Virus record (IMG/VR): IMGVR_UViG_3300025697_000092
Location: 1 to 31,759 of that record
Direction: 5' to 3' (one strand)
DNA: 31,759 nucleotides
Source of the DNA: a virus
The translations under genes and the position numbers were made by a program. The notes beneath the pieces are model-generated. The model ran no database searches. It worked only from the letters and a program-made list of their open reading frames with translations, and was not told the origin of the DNA. Shown here piece after piece: positions 1-6,582 of this stretch. Each line of letters begins with the position of its first letter. The stretch's first letter is position 1.

Positions 1-96
1 GACTTTGAGAAAAGAGTAAGGGAAACACACAAAGAAAATAAACAATATCTTAAAGAGTATCTAGGTGCTATAAAGTATTTTAAGTCGTTAAAATAA
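1..96 (+). CDS. 3' end of a truncated gene, function unknown
   Basis: An open frame enters from the left edge and ends at TAA (94-96), giving the last 31 residues of a protein. The fragment is Lys/Glu-rich and looks helical, with no recognisable motif. It has the same strand and codon style as the genes that follow, and the next gene starts 18 nt downstream behind its own ribosome binding site, so it is probably the tail of an upstream member of the same operon. The start lies outside the window. Confidence 0.55.
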   Translation, partial: DFEKRVRETHKENKQYLKEYLGAIKYFKSLK

Positions 97-114
97 ACCC
101 ATTGAGGGGGATAA

Positions 115-402
115 ATGCCTATAAGCAAGGAAAAACGAAAACTATATCCAAAAAACTGGAAAGATATATCGTATAAAGTAAGATACGAAGCGGGATTTAA
201 GTGCGAATTATGTGATGCTGAAAATAATCAACCGCACCCAAAGACAAAAAGTAAGGTGGTGTTGACAGTACATCACTTAGACTACAATCCTCAGAATAGT
301 GACAGGAAAAATTTGATTGCTCTGTGTCAAAGATGCCATAACAGGATTGACAAGCATTTCAGAAAAGAGAATAGGAAAAATAACAAAACCATAAAGAGGT
401 AA
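115..402 (+). CDS. HNH homing-type endonuclease, small
   Basis: A 95-aa protein with the single-domain HNH nuclease pattern. A CELC pair lies near residue 30, then HHLDYNP (the catalytic His-His pair), then NLIALCQRCHNRID, which supplies the Asn, the second CxxC zinc pair and the last His. HNH enzymes nick or cut DNA with one divalent metal. In phages they are either homing endonucleases or partners of the packaging terminase. The terminase here is 5 kb away, so a free-standing nuclease or a replication-region role is more likely. The basic C-terminal tail fits DNA binding. The start is supported by GAGGGGG about 6 nt upstream. Confidence 0.85.
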   Translation: MPISKEKRKLYPKNWKDISYKVRYEAGFKCELCDAENNQPHPKTKSKVVLTVHHLDYNPQNSDRKNLIALCQRCHNRIDKHFRKENRKNNKTIKR

Positions 403-428
403 TGCTCGGATTGGTTAAAGGAGTGGTC

Positions 429-779
429 ATGAACAAAACTAAGCAAGTACTTGACCTTATCAAGATTAGGGCAGGGGTGGATGATGCGTTTATATTAGAT
501 TACCTAGCAATGAACTTTGGTTTTACAACATATTCTAAAGCACACGTTGCTAAGATAGCTTTTATGATATATTTTATAGATTACTACACCGAAGTCCTAT
601 GGCAGTTAGTGGTTGATTTAGCTCCAAGATTGTGGAAGTGTGAGAATACTGGAGAGAAATGCTATAAGCCAAATTGTACTAGTTTTTGTGGGTACAAAGA
701 TATTTTATGTGATTTCCTACAAACAAAAGAATCAGACCGCCTCGATTGGCTCATTGAGAATCTAAAGGAGAAAGAGTAA
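429..779 (+). CDS. Hypothetical protein with a cysteine cluster
   Basis: A 116-aa protein starting at ATG 429, where AAAGGAG lies at good spacing. An in-frame ATG at 402 has only a badly spaced site, so the shorter form is preferred. Residues 1-75 look helical and partly hydrophobic (AFMIYFIDYYTEVLWQLVVD). Residues ~78-105 hold five cysteines in a CENTGEKC...NC...C...C arrangement that could bind a metal. I do not recognise the family. It sits between the HNH nuclease and a DNA methyltransferase, and the latter starts 2 nt after its stop, so the genes are almost certainly co-transcribed. Confidence 0.65.
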   Translation: MNKTKQVLDLIKIRAGVDDAFILDYLAMNFGFTTYSKAHVAKIAFMIYFIDYYTEVLWQLVVDLAPRLWKCENTGEKCYKPNCTSFCGYKDILCDFLQTKESDRLDWLIENLKEKE

Positions 780-780
780 A

Positions 781-1536
781 ATGGATTATAATGAAATAAA
801 AGATAAGATAGGGATTAAACCGTATTTTGAAACCGAATTGGGAGTGCTATACAATGCCGATTGCCTCGACGTAATGGCTAAGATGCCAGATAAGTGCGTT
901 GATCTGGTGCTTACGGATCCTCCCTACGGTATTAATATGGATATAAATCTGGCTAAAAAAAATGGGAAATATGGATATAAGCATTATGGATATACAAACT
1001 GGGACAATAAAACACCAAAAAACTTTAATGAAATATTAAGAATCTCTAAAAATCAAATAATATGGGGTGGAAATTATTTTACAGACAAATTACCTGCATC
1101 TATGGGCTGGATAATATGGGACAAAGGTCAAAGGGACTTCAGTCTTGCTGATGGAGAAATGGCGTGGACTTCTTATAAACGTGCAATGCGTATTTTCTCA
1201 ATATCAAGGGCAAAGGCAATGACTGATGGAAAGGTGCATCCAACACAGAAAAGTCTTGATATAATAGTTAAATGTATAAATTGGAGTAAAACGGAAGATC
1301 TAATATTCGACCCATTTCTCGGTTCTGGAACAACCGCAGTAGCTTGTGAGCAGTTAGGTAGAAAGTGGATAGGGGTTGAGATAAGCGAGAAGTACTGCGA
1401 GATAGCAAAAAAGAGGATAAAATATGAATCAAGTCAAGGGAAGTTTGAGTTTACGAAAGATCGAGAAGCTACTAATAAAGAAGTTCAAGACGAAACGCTT
1501 TTATCGGGTAGCATGGGAAAGCCGAGGTGCTATTAG
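781..1536 (+). CDS. DNA adenine/cytosine-N4 methyltransferase (DPPY type)
   Basis: A 251-aa amino-methyltransferase that would transfer a methyl group from S-adenosylmethionine to adenine N6 or cytosine N4. Motif IV DPPY is at residues 46-49, HPTQKS at 153-158, and the SAM-binding FDPFLGSGTT at 176-185, followed by GVEIS. The catalytic motif preceding the SAM motif is the beta-class order seen in the N4/N6 methylase family. It is short, with little room for a target-recognition domain, and no restriction enzyme is adjacent. It is probably an orphan methylase protecting phage DNA or marking it for regulation. The last ~35 residues lie beyond the usual end of the fold and overlap the next small gene in another frame. 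Confidence 0.92.
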   Translation: MDYNEIKDKIGIKPYFETELGVLYNADCLDVMAKMPDKCVDLVLTDPPYGINMDINLAKKNGKYGYKHYGYTNWDNKTPKNFNEILRISKNQIIWGGNYFTDKLPASMGWIIWDKGQRDFSLADGEMAWTSYKRAMRIFSISRAKAMTDGKVHPTQKSLDIIVKCINWSKTEDLIFDPFLGSGTTAVACEQLGRKWIGVEISEKYCEIAKKRIKYESSQGKFEFTKDREATNKEVQDETLLSGSMGKPRCY

Positions 1537-1594
1537 GGTTGAGGTGATCGAGATGGCGGAGTTTATAAAAGAGATTATGGAAAGGGAGATATGA
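1424..1594 (+). CDS. Small protein overlapping the methyltransferase 3' end
   Basis: A 56-aa ORF in the +1 frame relative to the methyltransferase, overlapping its last 113 nt. It starts at ATG 1424 with AAGAGG 7 nt upstream and ends at TGA 1592-1594, which overlaps the start of the replication gene. The N-terminal half is very basic (RKIEKLLIKKFKTKRFYR). The C-terminal half looks like an amphipathic helix (VEVIEMAEFIKEIMERE). It tiles exactly between two genes, has a ribosome site and has protein-like composition, which argue it is real. The extended methylase tail may then be the frame under weaker selection. Function unknown. Confidence 0.6.
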   Translation: MNQVKGSLSLRKIEKLLIKKFKTKRFYRVAWESRGAIRVEVIEMAEFIKEIMEREI

Positions 1595-2319
1595 TGAAAC
1601 AGTTTTTGCACATTAAGAATTTGGACAAGTACCACCCCGGATATAAGGACAGGAAGGACTTGAAGTGGGGAAAGCTTTATTTTACCATACTTCACGGCGA
1701 CCCTGAATTTGAAATGATAACCGAAGAAACGGACAAATGGAGATACATAGCTTTTATCATTTTAGAACTCCAAATTAAGAAACCCGTACCACTTGACGAT
1801 GATTATTTGACAAGAAAGGGGTTTAATCTTAAAAAACGCAAAATCGCATTGACTTTACAACTGTTACAGAACTTCGTTGAGGTTGTTACAGAAGATTTAA
1901 TACCCTGTATCCTAGATAAAGATAAAGATAAAGATAAAGAAGAAGAAGAAGATAAAGATAAGAGAGCTTCCTTCCGGAAGCCGACCATTCAAGATATTTT
2001 TTCTTTCTGCAAAGAGAAGGGTATAAGGAACTTCGATCCCGATAAGTTCTGGAACTATTACGAAAGCAAGGGTTGGCTAATAGGCAAGACTCCTATGAAG
2101 TCGTGGCAATCGGCAATAGCAACATGGATGAAAAATAGCTTTGGCAATGACGGTTTCATTAAAGAGAAGAAAGAAGCTGAAAAGCTAATAACCCACAACG
2201 TAATCTGCACCGTAGACAAATGCAAGTGGGAAGGAAAGGTAAGTCTAAAAGTAGGCGACACTATTGAAAAGACTAAATGCCCTATATGTGGGTTGTTTAG
2301 CTTGAAGGAGAGTAAATGA
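1594..2319 (+). CDS. Phage replication protein (replisome organizer / DnaD-like helicase loader)
   Basis: About 241 aa; ATG 1594 is preferred over ATG 1591 because the GGGAG site is only 2 nt from 1591. An N-terminal winged-helix-like region (LDKYHPGYKDRKDLKWGKLY) is followed by a low-complexity Asp/Lys/Glu linker. A C-terminal module then carries the pattern FDPDKFWNYYESKGW...KTPMKSWQSAIATWMKN, which is common at the C-terminus of phage replication initiators that recruit the host helicase. A terminal zinc ribbon (CTVDKC...CPICG) is added. The role, opening the phage origin and loading helicase, is inferred from the family. The linker-encoding DNA is a simple repeat and may vary in length. 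Confidence 0.7.
   Translation: MKQFLHIKNLDKYHPGYKDRKDLKWGKLYFTILHGDPEFEMITEETDKWRYIAFIILELQIKKPVPLDDDYLTRKGFNLKKRKIALTLQLLQNFVEVVTEDLIPCILDKDKDKDKEEEEDKDKRASFRKPTIQDIFSFCKEKGIRNFDPDKFWNYYESKGWLIGKTPMKSWQSAIATWMKNSFGNDGFIKEKKEAEKLITHNVICTVDKCKWEGKVSLKVGDTIEKTKCPICGLFSLKESK
1912..1965 (+). repeat. GATAAA/GAAGAA microsatellite inside the replication gene
   Basis: Tandem GATAAA units followed by GAAGAA units and GATAAAGATAAG encode the Asp-Lys-Glu linker between the N-terminal and C-terminal domains of the replication protein. Because the unit is 6 nt, slippage would change the linker by whole dipeptides without a frameshift. Confidence 0.8.
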
Positions 2320-2582
2320 GCCGATGCAAGTATTGTTCAACAGGAATAGCACCGTGGAATAAAGACCTAGGATATGTGCCTTTAGACGAGCATATTAAAA
2401 GAGATAACGGTCAATGGGAGAAGACGGGGTACACATTTTCACTACTCTGCACTTGTGAGGAAGGTAGCAGACAGGCAATTAGCAGACCCGAAATGAGGAG
2501 ATGGAACGGAAGGTCAGAGCAGATCGTAAGCGGCCACAAGATGTTCACTCTAAACGACACTTTAAAGGATAGGTTGAAATGA
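2316..2582 (+). CDS. Small cysteine-containing hypothetical protein
   Basis: An 88-aa protein beginning CKYCSTG at residue 4, with a second CTC pair near residue 47, so a zinc-ribbon-like fold is possible. It starts with a 4-nt ATGA overlap with the replication gene and ends with another ATGA overlap with the next small gene, so it is translationally coupled on both sides. The central IAPWNKDLGYVPLDEH stretch has no match I can name. Its position suggests an accessory replication or early host-takeover role, which is only inferred. Confidence 0.7.
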   Translation: MSRCKYCSTGIAPWNKDLGYVPLDEHIKRDNGQWEKTGYTFSLLCTCEEGSRQAISRPEMRRWNGRSEQIVSGHKMFTLNDTLKDRLK

Positions 2583-2752
2583 GCAAACTAGACAGATTCA
2601 AGGTCAAGTACACAAACAGGGTGTGTCCTGTATGCGGTTTATCAATGGGGGTTCCTGATTGGTACAAATACCCGCCGAAATGTAAAGGAAGCGACATTAA
2701 ACCTCATGTGCCAACCACAATGGTGGAAGAAAAAGACTTACCCAAGCCGTAG
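2579..2752 (+). CDS. 57-aa zinc-ribbon-like small protein
   Basis: ATG 2579 overlaps the preceding TGA by 4 nt, and the frame runs to TAG 2750-2752. The product has CPVCG near residue 16 and a third Cys in the PPKCKGSD segment, a typical small half-zinc-ribbon layout. It continues the run of tiny cysteine-containing genes behind the replication gene. No specific function is recognised. Confidence 0.6.
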   Translation: MSKLDRFKVKYTNRVCPVCGLSMGVPDWYKYPPKCKGSDIKPHVPTTMVEEKDLPKP

Positions 2753-2861
2753 TGTCGGAATTTGGAAGGCACGATAAGGCACAGGAATGGATTATTATTG
2801 AATTTAGGTAGATTGGTGTGTAAGCGGTCAAAATGGAGTTAAAACTAAAATAGGGGGTTGT

Positions 2862-3272
2862 ATGGTAACTAGAAAAGAATTGGAAGATGCGTTAAAGTCT
2901 TATGGTAAGTTGGAGTCAGGTATTAAAGATTTAGTACACGCACTTAGAAATATGGGTTTAAATACGGTTGTTTCTTGTGAAGGTCACAATGTAAATAAGT
3001 TCCCAAGTTCGCATAGTTCTCTATATCCATTTGTGGGTATTGAATTGCAAAAACCAACCGATTTTCAATCTATACTAAAGTCTGTTTTTGAGTTTAATAA
3101 AAATAGGAATTGGAACGCCAAAATAATGTTTAACTTTAAGTCGTTTGTAAGGGTTGATATGGTTTTCGTAAGTACGTTTTTACCAGCATCTCAATTTGTT
3201 GCCGATATGTTTGCTAAATTTTTAGAAAGAAAACGTAAAAAAGCTATAAAAATAAAAAAGGGGTCAAAATGA
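2862..3272 (+). CDS. Hypothetical early phage protein
   Basis: A 136-aa protein with AGGGGG just upstream of ATG 2862. The segment GIKDLVHALRNMGLNTVVSCEGH resembles small phage and bacterial proteins in which a helix precedes a conserved Ser-Cys-x-Gly-His. A catalytic or metal role for the Cys/His pair is possible but unproven. A basic C-terminus (KRKKAIKIKKGSK) suggests nucleic-acid binding. It overlaps the next gene by ATGA. The 109 nt before it (2753-2861) contain no convincing gene. Confidence 0.7.
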   Translation: MVTRKELEDALKSYGKLESGIKDLVHALRNMGLNTVVSCEGHNVNKFPSSHSSLYPFVGIELQKPTDFQSILKSVFEFNKNRNWNAKIMFNFKSFVRVDMVFVSTFLPASQFVADMFAKFLERKRKKAIKIKKGSK

Positions 3273-3592
3273 ATTATCCAAAGTGCTTTACAAATGAAGG
3301 TCAGTATAAGAAGTGGGCGGAGATGCTAAATAGCAATAAGCACGATTACAAGTTAGCCGGAGTTCCTGACTATTGTTACGATTGCACAAAGGAGTACAGG
3401 GAAGAAATGCTTGAAGCTGGGCGTTGCAAGTGTTCTGACAAAGATTTTAGGTGGGCTATGACTTCGGGAAAGGTCGACAGGAACTATAAGACACCGAAAT
3501 GCGTTGTAGACATGATGAAGAAGCACGGTGGCAAAAGCTATAAGATCAGCGACAACGTGGTTAATGCAGGAAAGGTAAGGGAGGTAAGGTGA
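3269..3592 (+). CDS. Small phage protein with CxDCT...GRCxC motif
   Basis: A 107-aa protein. The centre, PDYCYDCTKEYREEMLEAGRCKC, matches a pattern I have seen in many phage early proteins (DCTPEYQ-like followed by AGRC), where four cysteines probably bind zinc. Biochemical function is unknown. It starts at an ATGA overlap with the previous gene and is followed by a GTG-started gene overlapping its stop, so it lies in a tightly coupled operon. Confidence 0.7.
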   Translation: MNYPKCFTNEGQYKKWAEMLNSNKHDYKLAGVPDYCYDCTKEYREEMLEAGRCKCSDKDFRWAMTSGKVDRNYKTPKCVVDMMKKHGGKSYKISDNVVNAGKVREVR

Positions 3593-3795
3593 GAGGCAAA
3601 GATTGGATACATAAAAGCTATTCAGTAAGCATAAACATAGATGAACCGTTGCTTCAAACTTTCTGGCATAGATATGGCAAGAACAGACGAACAAGAATCA
3701 CGGTATTATGGAGTGAGTATATTCAACAGATGCAATATTCAATAAACTACACAAAGGAAATGTTGTGTATAGGATTTTTGAAGGAGGGATATTGA
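3589..3795 (+). CDS. 68-aa hypothetical protein (GTG start)
   Basis: Begins with GTG at 3589, overlapping the previous TGA, behind a strong GGGAGG site. The product starts MRGKDWIHKSYSVSINIDEP. It is basic in the middle (RYGKNRRTRITVLWSEYIQQM) and might be a small DNA-binding protein of ribbon-helix-helix size, but no motif is decisive. Its end overlaps the next gene by TTGA. Confidence 0.6.
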   Translation: MRGKDWIHKSYSVSINIDEPLLQTFWHRYGKNRRTRITVLWSEYIQQMQYSINYTKEMLCIGFLKEGY

Positions 3796-4070
3796 AACCA
3801 ATAATAGTTGAGGCGTGGGGTGATGATGAGTTCGGAAAGGATATTATAGATAACTTTGACCGGATAGTAAGCATAAGGGAAAAGGCAGAACGATCGCTAT
3901 TCGTATCTATGTACATACCAAACCAAAAGAGAAACGAGCTTATATGTAAATTCCACAAAGTAGCGGTAAACAAGTACAATTTGTCTACCTATTACGTTGC
4001 AAAGATGATGAGTTTATTCTTTCCAATAACACTTGATGGGGTGATAAGAATAATAAAAAGAAACAATTAA
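3792..4070 (+). CDS. 92-aa hypothetical protein (TTG start)
   Basis: The best start is TTG 3792. It lies 5 nt after a near-perfect AAGGAGGG and overlaps the previous stop as TTGA. An upstream in-frame GTG at 3765 has no ribosome site. The product is MKPIIVEAWGDDEFGKDIIDNF..., with a C-terminal part (STYYVAKMMSLFFPITLDGVIRI) that could form a helix-turn-helix. A regulatory role is only a guess. It is the last gene before the 4071-4532 island. Confidence 0.6.
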   Translation: MKPIIVEAWGDDEFGKDIIDNFDRIVSIREKAERSLFVSMYIPNQKRNELICKFHKVAVNKYNLSTYYVAKMMSLFFPITLDGVIRIIKRNN

Positions 4071-4201
4071 TCTATTATTTGTCTATTACTTTAAACGTAT
4101 GATAGAGTATGGGCTATATATATTCCATTAAATTTAACAGCACACTTCCCACGCCTCTGCAGATGCCAAGCAACTGTAAGCGTAATTTGGGGAGTTTTTT
4201 A

Positions 4202-4246
4202 AGCGGGCAGATTTCAACCAATTATAGGTTGGCACTCGCTTTTTTT
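4202..4246 (+). terminator. Terminator-like hairpin with T-run
   Basis: CAACC (4215-4219) pairs with GGTTG (4227-4231) across a 7-nt loop, and an outer AGCG (4202-4205) pairs with CGCT (4237-4240). Seven T residues follow directly (4240-4246). The placement after the early operon fits a rho-independent terminator, though the stem is interrupted by an internal loop. Confidence 0.5.
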
Positions 4247-4253
4247 CATTCGC

Positions 4254-4432
4254 TATACCTCGGAGTGTTCGCTATGGCAATTCTACCGATGCCGGGTATC
4301 ATGCGGTGAAAATATATCTTAATGGCACGTTTGTACGTCATGTATAGTGAGCCGAAGTTATACACTACCATATTGAATGGCGAACCTGTTTCGGTGAAAA
4401 AATTGCCTATGGGATTTGACGGAGTGCCTTAA
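4254..4432 (+). pseudogene. Possible decayed ORF in two frames
   Basis: One frame reads AGYHAVKIYLNGTFVRHV and stops at TAG around 4342. The adjacent frame (ATG 4340 to TAA 4432, 30 codons) continues with EPKLYTTILNGEPVSVKKLP. Joined, they read like one beta-rich protein with two xLNGxxV strands and a single-base frameshift. Neither piece has a ribosome binding site. This may be a gene remnant or chance. Confidence 0.25.
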
Positions 4433-4438
4433 TTAACG

Positions 4439-4520
4439 TAGTTTGGTAGCGGAGTTAGACTTATTTCTCTAGTTGATTGGGATTTAGGATTAAGCTTACT
4501 ACTCTTTAATCAGCAAACTA
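4439..4520 (+). ncRNA. Possible structured RNA / leader of the small-gene cluster
   Basis: TAGTTTG (4439-4445) is perfectly complementary to CAAACTA (4514-4520), and inside it GATTAA (4488-4493) pairs with TTAATC (4506-4511). The closing stem ends directly before the TTAGGAG ribosome site of the next gene. It has the span of a tRNA but no T-loop or anticodon arm. A structured leader controlling the downstream genes is possible, but compensatory changes would be needed to support it. Confidence 0.25.
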
Positions 4521-4532
4521 TTAGGAGTAACA

Positions 4533-4619
4533 ATGAAAGACAGTAAGGGTTGGCCATCAGCTATAAAAGACAAGGGTTACGATCCGAAGCGAAAAGAAAA
4601 AGGTCAAGATGCAAGGTAA
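4533..4619 (+). CDS. 28-aa small protein
   Basis: A short ORF from ATG 4533 to TAA 4619, with TTAGGAG spaced about 5 nt upstream. The product is very hydrophilic and basic (MKDSKGWPSAIKDKGYDPKR). It overlaps the next ORF by 11 nt. Real translation is suggested mainly by the good ribosome site and the operon-like tiling of three tiny genes here. Function unknown. Confidence 0.45.
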   Translation: MKDSKGWPSAIKDKGYDPKRKEKGQDAR

Positions 4620-4722
4620 ATGTCCTCTCACCAAGAGGCAGAAGGTAAAAATGCGTAAAAGCATTGATAAGTTATGTAGTTTGATGTGTTGCTTTAACCT
4701 TGTAAGGAAGGTGTGTGGATAA
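4609..4722 (+). CDS. 37-aa small cysteine-containing protein
   Basis: Starts at ATG 4609 inside the end of the preceding ORF and ends at TAA 4720-4722, sharing one base with the next ATG. Five cysteines occur in 37 residues, four of them in the C-terminal half (LCSLMCCFNLVRKVC), with a strongly basic N-terminal half. It could be metal-binding. Weaker than its neighbours because the ribosome site is only AAGG. Confidence 0.4.
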   Translation: MQGKCPLTKRQKVKMRKSIDKLCSLMCCFNLVRKVCG

Positions 4723-4823
4723 TGAACAAATTAAGTAAGAAAGATATAAAACTAGTTCGTGAAGCCATTAAAAGAATAGTTAAGGAATATGGTGGGATAT
4801 TAATTAGACTTGGAAGGGAATAA
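4722..4823 (+). CDS. 33-aa helical small protein
   Basis: ATG 4722 shares its A with the preceding TAA, and AAGGAAGG lies about 10 nt upstream. The product is a single predicted amphipathic helix containing LVREAIKRIVKEYGGILIRL. Tiny proteins with an AIKRIxxEYG core are common in phages, and I read this as one of them. The function is not known. Confidence 0.5.
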   Translation: MNKLSKKDIKLVREAIKRIVKEYGGILIRLGRE

Positions 4824-4847
4824 TGCGTAAAATAGGAATAGAATCAA

Positions 4848-5225
4848 ATGGAAATTAAAAGAACGGTTATTTTACCCAACCCATCATGGTGTAACGGTTG
4901 TAAGTTTTTAGACAACTACCCAAAGAACCAGAGACCCGTAAATGCTCGGTGTGTATTAGGGTATTGGAATCAGCTCGGTAACGTAGTGCCTCAAATGCAG
5001 AAGCTAATGGACTGGAAGATCTCAAGACCTTCAAAATGTTGGGAAGAGAACGGGCAGTCTCCTTTTGAGAATAAGGTTAAAAACAAGGTTGAGATGTCAG
5101 AGGAATACCACCCGCCCGAAGGGTCTTTAATGGCAACACTCCCACACAAGACATACACCCGTGAAGACTACAAGAAGTCAAAGAAGAAAAAGGTTGTAAA
5201 ATCAAAGAGAAAGAAGAAAAAATAG
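4848..5225 (+). CDS. Four-cysteine phage protein with Lys-rich tail
   Basis: A 125-aa protein with C15-x2-C18, C35 and C64 in the order CNGC ... ARCVLGYW ... RPSKCWE. This resembles small phage proteins that end their metal site with RPxxC. The last ~20 residues are almost all Lys/Arg (SKKKKVVKSKRKKKK), which would bind nucleic acid. It lies 14 nt before the small-terminase candidate, so a DNA-linked role in packaging or late gene control is possible but unproven. The ribosome site is weak (TAGGA). Confidence 0.65.
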   Translation: MEIKRTVILPNPSWCNGCKFLDNYPKNQRPVNARCVLGYWNQLGNVVPQMQKLMDWKISRPSKCWEENGQSPFENKVKNKVEMSEEYHPPEGSLMATLPHKTYTREDYKKSKKKKVVKSKRKKKK

Positions 5226-5239
5226 GAGTTTGTAAAACA

Positions 5240-5521
5240 ATGGTAAACAAAGGTGGGTGCAGACCAGGACATACCAATAACCCAAATGGCAGACCAAGGG
5301 CAGGCAGTGCTTTTTTAGACCAGCTAAAGGAAGCCCTTAAAAAGGTAGAAAAAGAAAAGGGGAAAACCTTAATGCGACACATGGTAGAAAGAGCTTTCCT
5401 TGAAGATACTGTAATGGTTGCTCTAGCCAAGAAGCTATTGCCTGACCTTAAAGAGGTTGACAATAAAGGCATGGTAAGGTTTGACCATTTCGCACATCAG
5501 ATAAATGATTACAAAAAGTAA
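5240..5521 (+). CDS. Small terminase subunit candidate
   Basis: A 93-aa protein with the N-terminal motif GHTNNPNGRPRAG, shared by phage proteins encoded next to the large terminase (GxxNPxGRP family). A helical segment (FLDQLKEALKKVEKEKGKTL) and HMVERAFLEDTVMVALAKKLLPD follow. Its position directly upstream of the packaging ATPase, overlapping it by 17 nt, supports a role in recognising phage DNA and loading the packaging motor. It is shorter than most small terminases, so the call rests on motif plus context. Confidence 0.65.
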   Translation: MVNKGGCRPGHTNNPNGRPRAGSAFLDQLKEALKKVEKEKGKTLMRHMVERAFLEDTVMVALAKKLLPDLKEVDNKGMVRFDHFAHQINDYKK

Positions 5522-6392
5522 GGTAGAATTTAACCCTAATACGTTTGACTACTCTAGGTTTATGGGTGACAACTTCGAGATTGTAGATAAGACAGGCGTA
5601 AGCGTACCACTTAAAGCCAATTCAGTACAGGCAGAGTTTGAGAAAGATAAAGGTAACGATGCTATAATCTTAAAGGCAAGACAGCAGGGGTTCTCAAGTT
5701 GGATAGATGGGATATTTACATCAGACTTTATACTTAGGTCAAACAGTTACGGTGCGATCGTAGCAGATATAGAAGACAACGCAGTAGGTCTATTAGACAG
5801 GATTAAGTATTATCTCGGCAGTTACGAAGAGAAGAACAAGACCAAGTTACAGATGAAAGAGACGTATATAAAAGGCAACGTAGTTGATTTGAAGTACGAT
5901 AGTCGGTTTGAATTGTATCATGAGTTCATGAACAGTCGATTGGTTATAGGAACGGCAAAGAATGTAGAGTTTGGTAGGTCAAAGACTATAACGAACCTTC
6001 ATTTATCGGAGATAGCGTTTTATCCTAACATAGAGAAGATTCTAGCCGGTGCGGGTCAAGCAGTAGTGCAAGGTGGCAGAAAGTGGCTAGAGACTACGGC
6101 TAACGGGTTTAACGAGTTCAAAGAGTTGTGGGACGATTCTTCTAACAAGTTCAACAACTACAAGGCCTTGTTTTACGGTGCTTCTAAGTTCTATTCAAAA
6201 GAGTTCTTAGAAATGAAGAAGAGAGAGTTTACAAAGCGTGGCAAGGTAGCGTTGAAATACTATCAAGAGTACCCGGATAACCCAATAGAAGCTTTTATTA
6301 GTTCGGGCGACTGTTACTTCGATCAAGACAGTTTAAGGTTTTACTTAGAGAAGTGGATGTCAAAGCCGATGGTAGCGGGATATATATACTAA
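5505..6392 (+). CDS. terL: Large terminase, ATPase half (split gene)
   Basis: A 295-aa protein corresponding to the N-terminal packaging-motor domain of a large terminase. The Walker A variant KARQQGFSS is at residues 57-65, the Walker B/catalytic Glu segment LHLSEIAF at 165-172 and the coupling motif ETTANG at 196-201. The conserved YPDNPIEAFISSG follows, after which terminases normally run into the nuclease domain. Here the frame stops at TAA 6390-6392, and the nuclease is encoded by a second ORF starting at 6582. The two halves lie in the same frame with a 59-aa gene between them. It drives DNA into the prohead through the portal. No strong ribosome site precedes ATG 5505, so coupling to the upstream gene is likely. 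Confidence 0.9.
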   Translation: MITKSKVEFNPNTFDYSRFMGDNFEIVDKTGVSVPLKANSVQAEFEKDKGNDAIILKARQQGFSSWIDGIFTSDFILRSNSYGAIVADIEDNAVGLLDRIKYYLGSYEEKNKTKLQMKETYIKGNVVDLKYDSRFELYHEFMNSRLVIGTAKNVEFGRSKTITNLHLSEIAFYPNIEKILAGAGQAVVQGGRKWLETTANGFNEFKELWDDSSNKFNNYKALFYGASKFYSKEFLEMKKREFTKRGKVALKYYQEYPDNPIEAFISSGDCYFDQDSLRFYLEKWMSKPMVAGYIY

Positions 6393-6402
6393 GGAGAAAA
6401 GC

Positions 6403-6582
6403 ATGAAAATCACACAGAATGGCAAGGGAATCAGAATCACGAGAAGTAATGGCGCGGAGTTATGCCTTGAAGCAGATGAAGCGAAAGAGCTTAAAGTAGC
6501 GGTTGACAAGTTCTTTGAGGTAGAGAAGAAGAAAGAAGTTGTAATTAAGCCTAAAATAGATGACAAGACTAGTGACAAGTAG
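6403..6582 (+). CDS. 59-aa protein lying between the two terminase halves
   Basis: Starts at ATG 6403 with AAGGAG 6 nt upstream and ends at TAG 6580-6582, whose last base starts the GTG of the nuclease half. The sequence has a short beta-like part (GIRITRSNGAELCLEADEA), a helix (KELKVAVDKFFEVEKKK) and a charged tail. It is not a homing endonuclease. Its layout resembles two other small proteins nearby (7583 and 8055). It may be a separate subunit of a three-piece terminase, or simply an inserted gene. Confidence 0.65.
   Translation: MKITQNGKGIRITRSNGAELCLEADEAKELKVAVDKFFEVEKKKEVVIKPKIDDKTSDK

Larger units (their letters stand above)
4071..4532 (+). other. Non-coding island between early genes and packaging genes
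   Basis: About 460 nt without a supportable gene. The base composition changes: the flanking coding strand is purine-rich, while 4090-4440 contains pyrimidine-rich, more balanced sequence. It holds a terminator-like hairpin (4202-4246), a possibly decayed ORF (4254-4432) and a possible structured RNA (4439-4520). I see no tRNA, and no promoter with both a good -35 and -10 box. A 66-codon ORF (4109-4309) lacks a ribosome site and runs through the hairpin, so I do not call it. Confidence 0.55.

Noticed and set aside
1912-1965. CRISPR-like short repeats
   Set aside because: The 6-nt units are contiguous, without spacers, and encode a protein linker.
2752-2811. 19-codon GTG ORF after the 57-aa zinc protein
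   Set aside because: Too short, with no ribosome site and no protein-like features.
4109-4309. 66-codon ORF in the non-coding island
   Set aside because: No ribosome binding site. It runs straight through the terminator-like hairpin and T-run, and the product is compositionally unlike the other proteins.
4439-4521. tRNA-like 7-bp closing stem
   Set aside because: No T-loop, no anticodon arm and no conserved tRNA bases. Kept only as a possible structured RNA.
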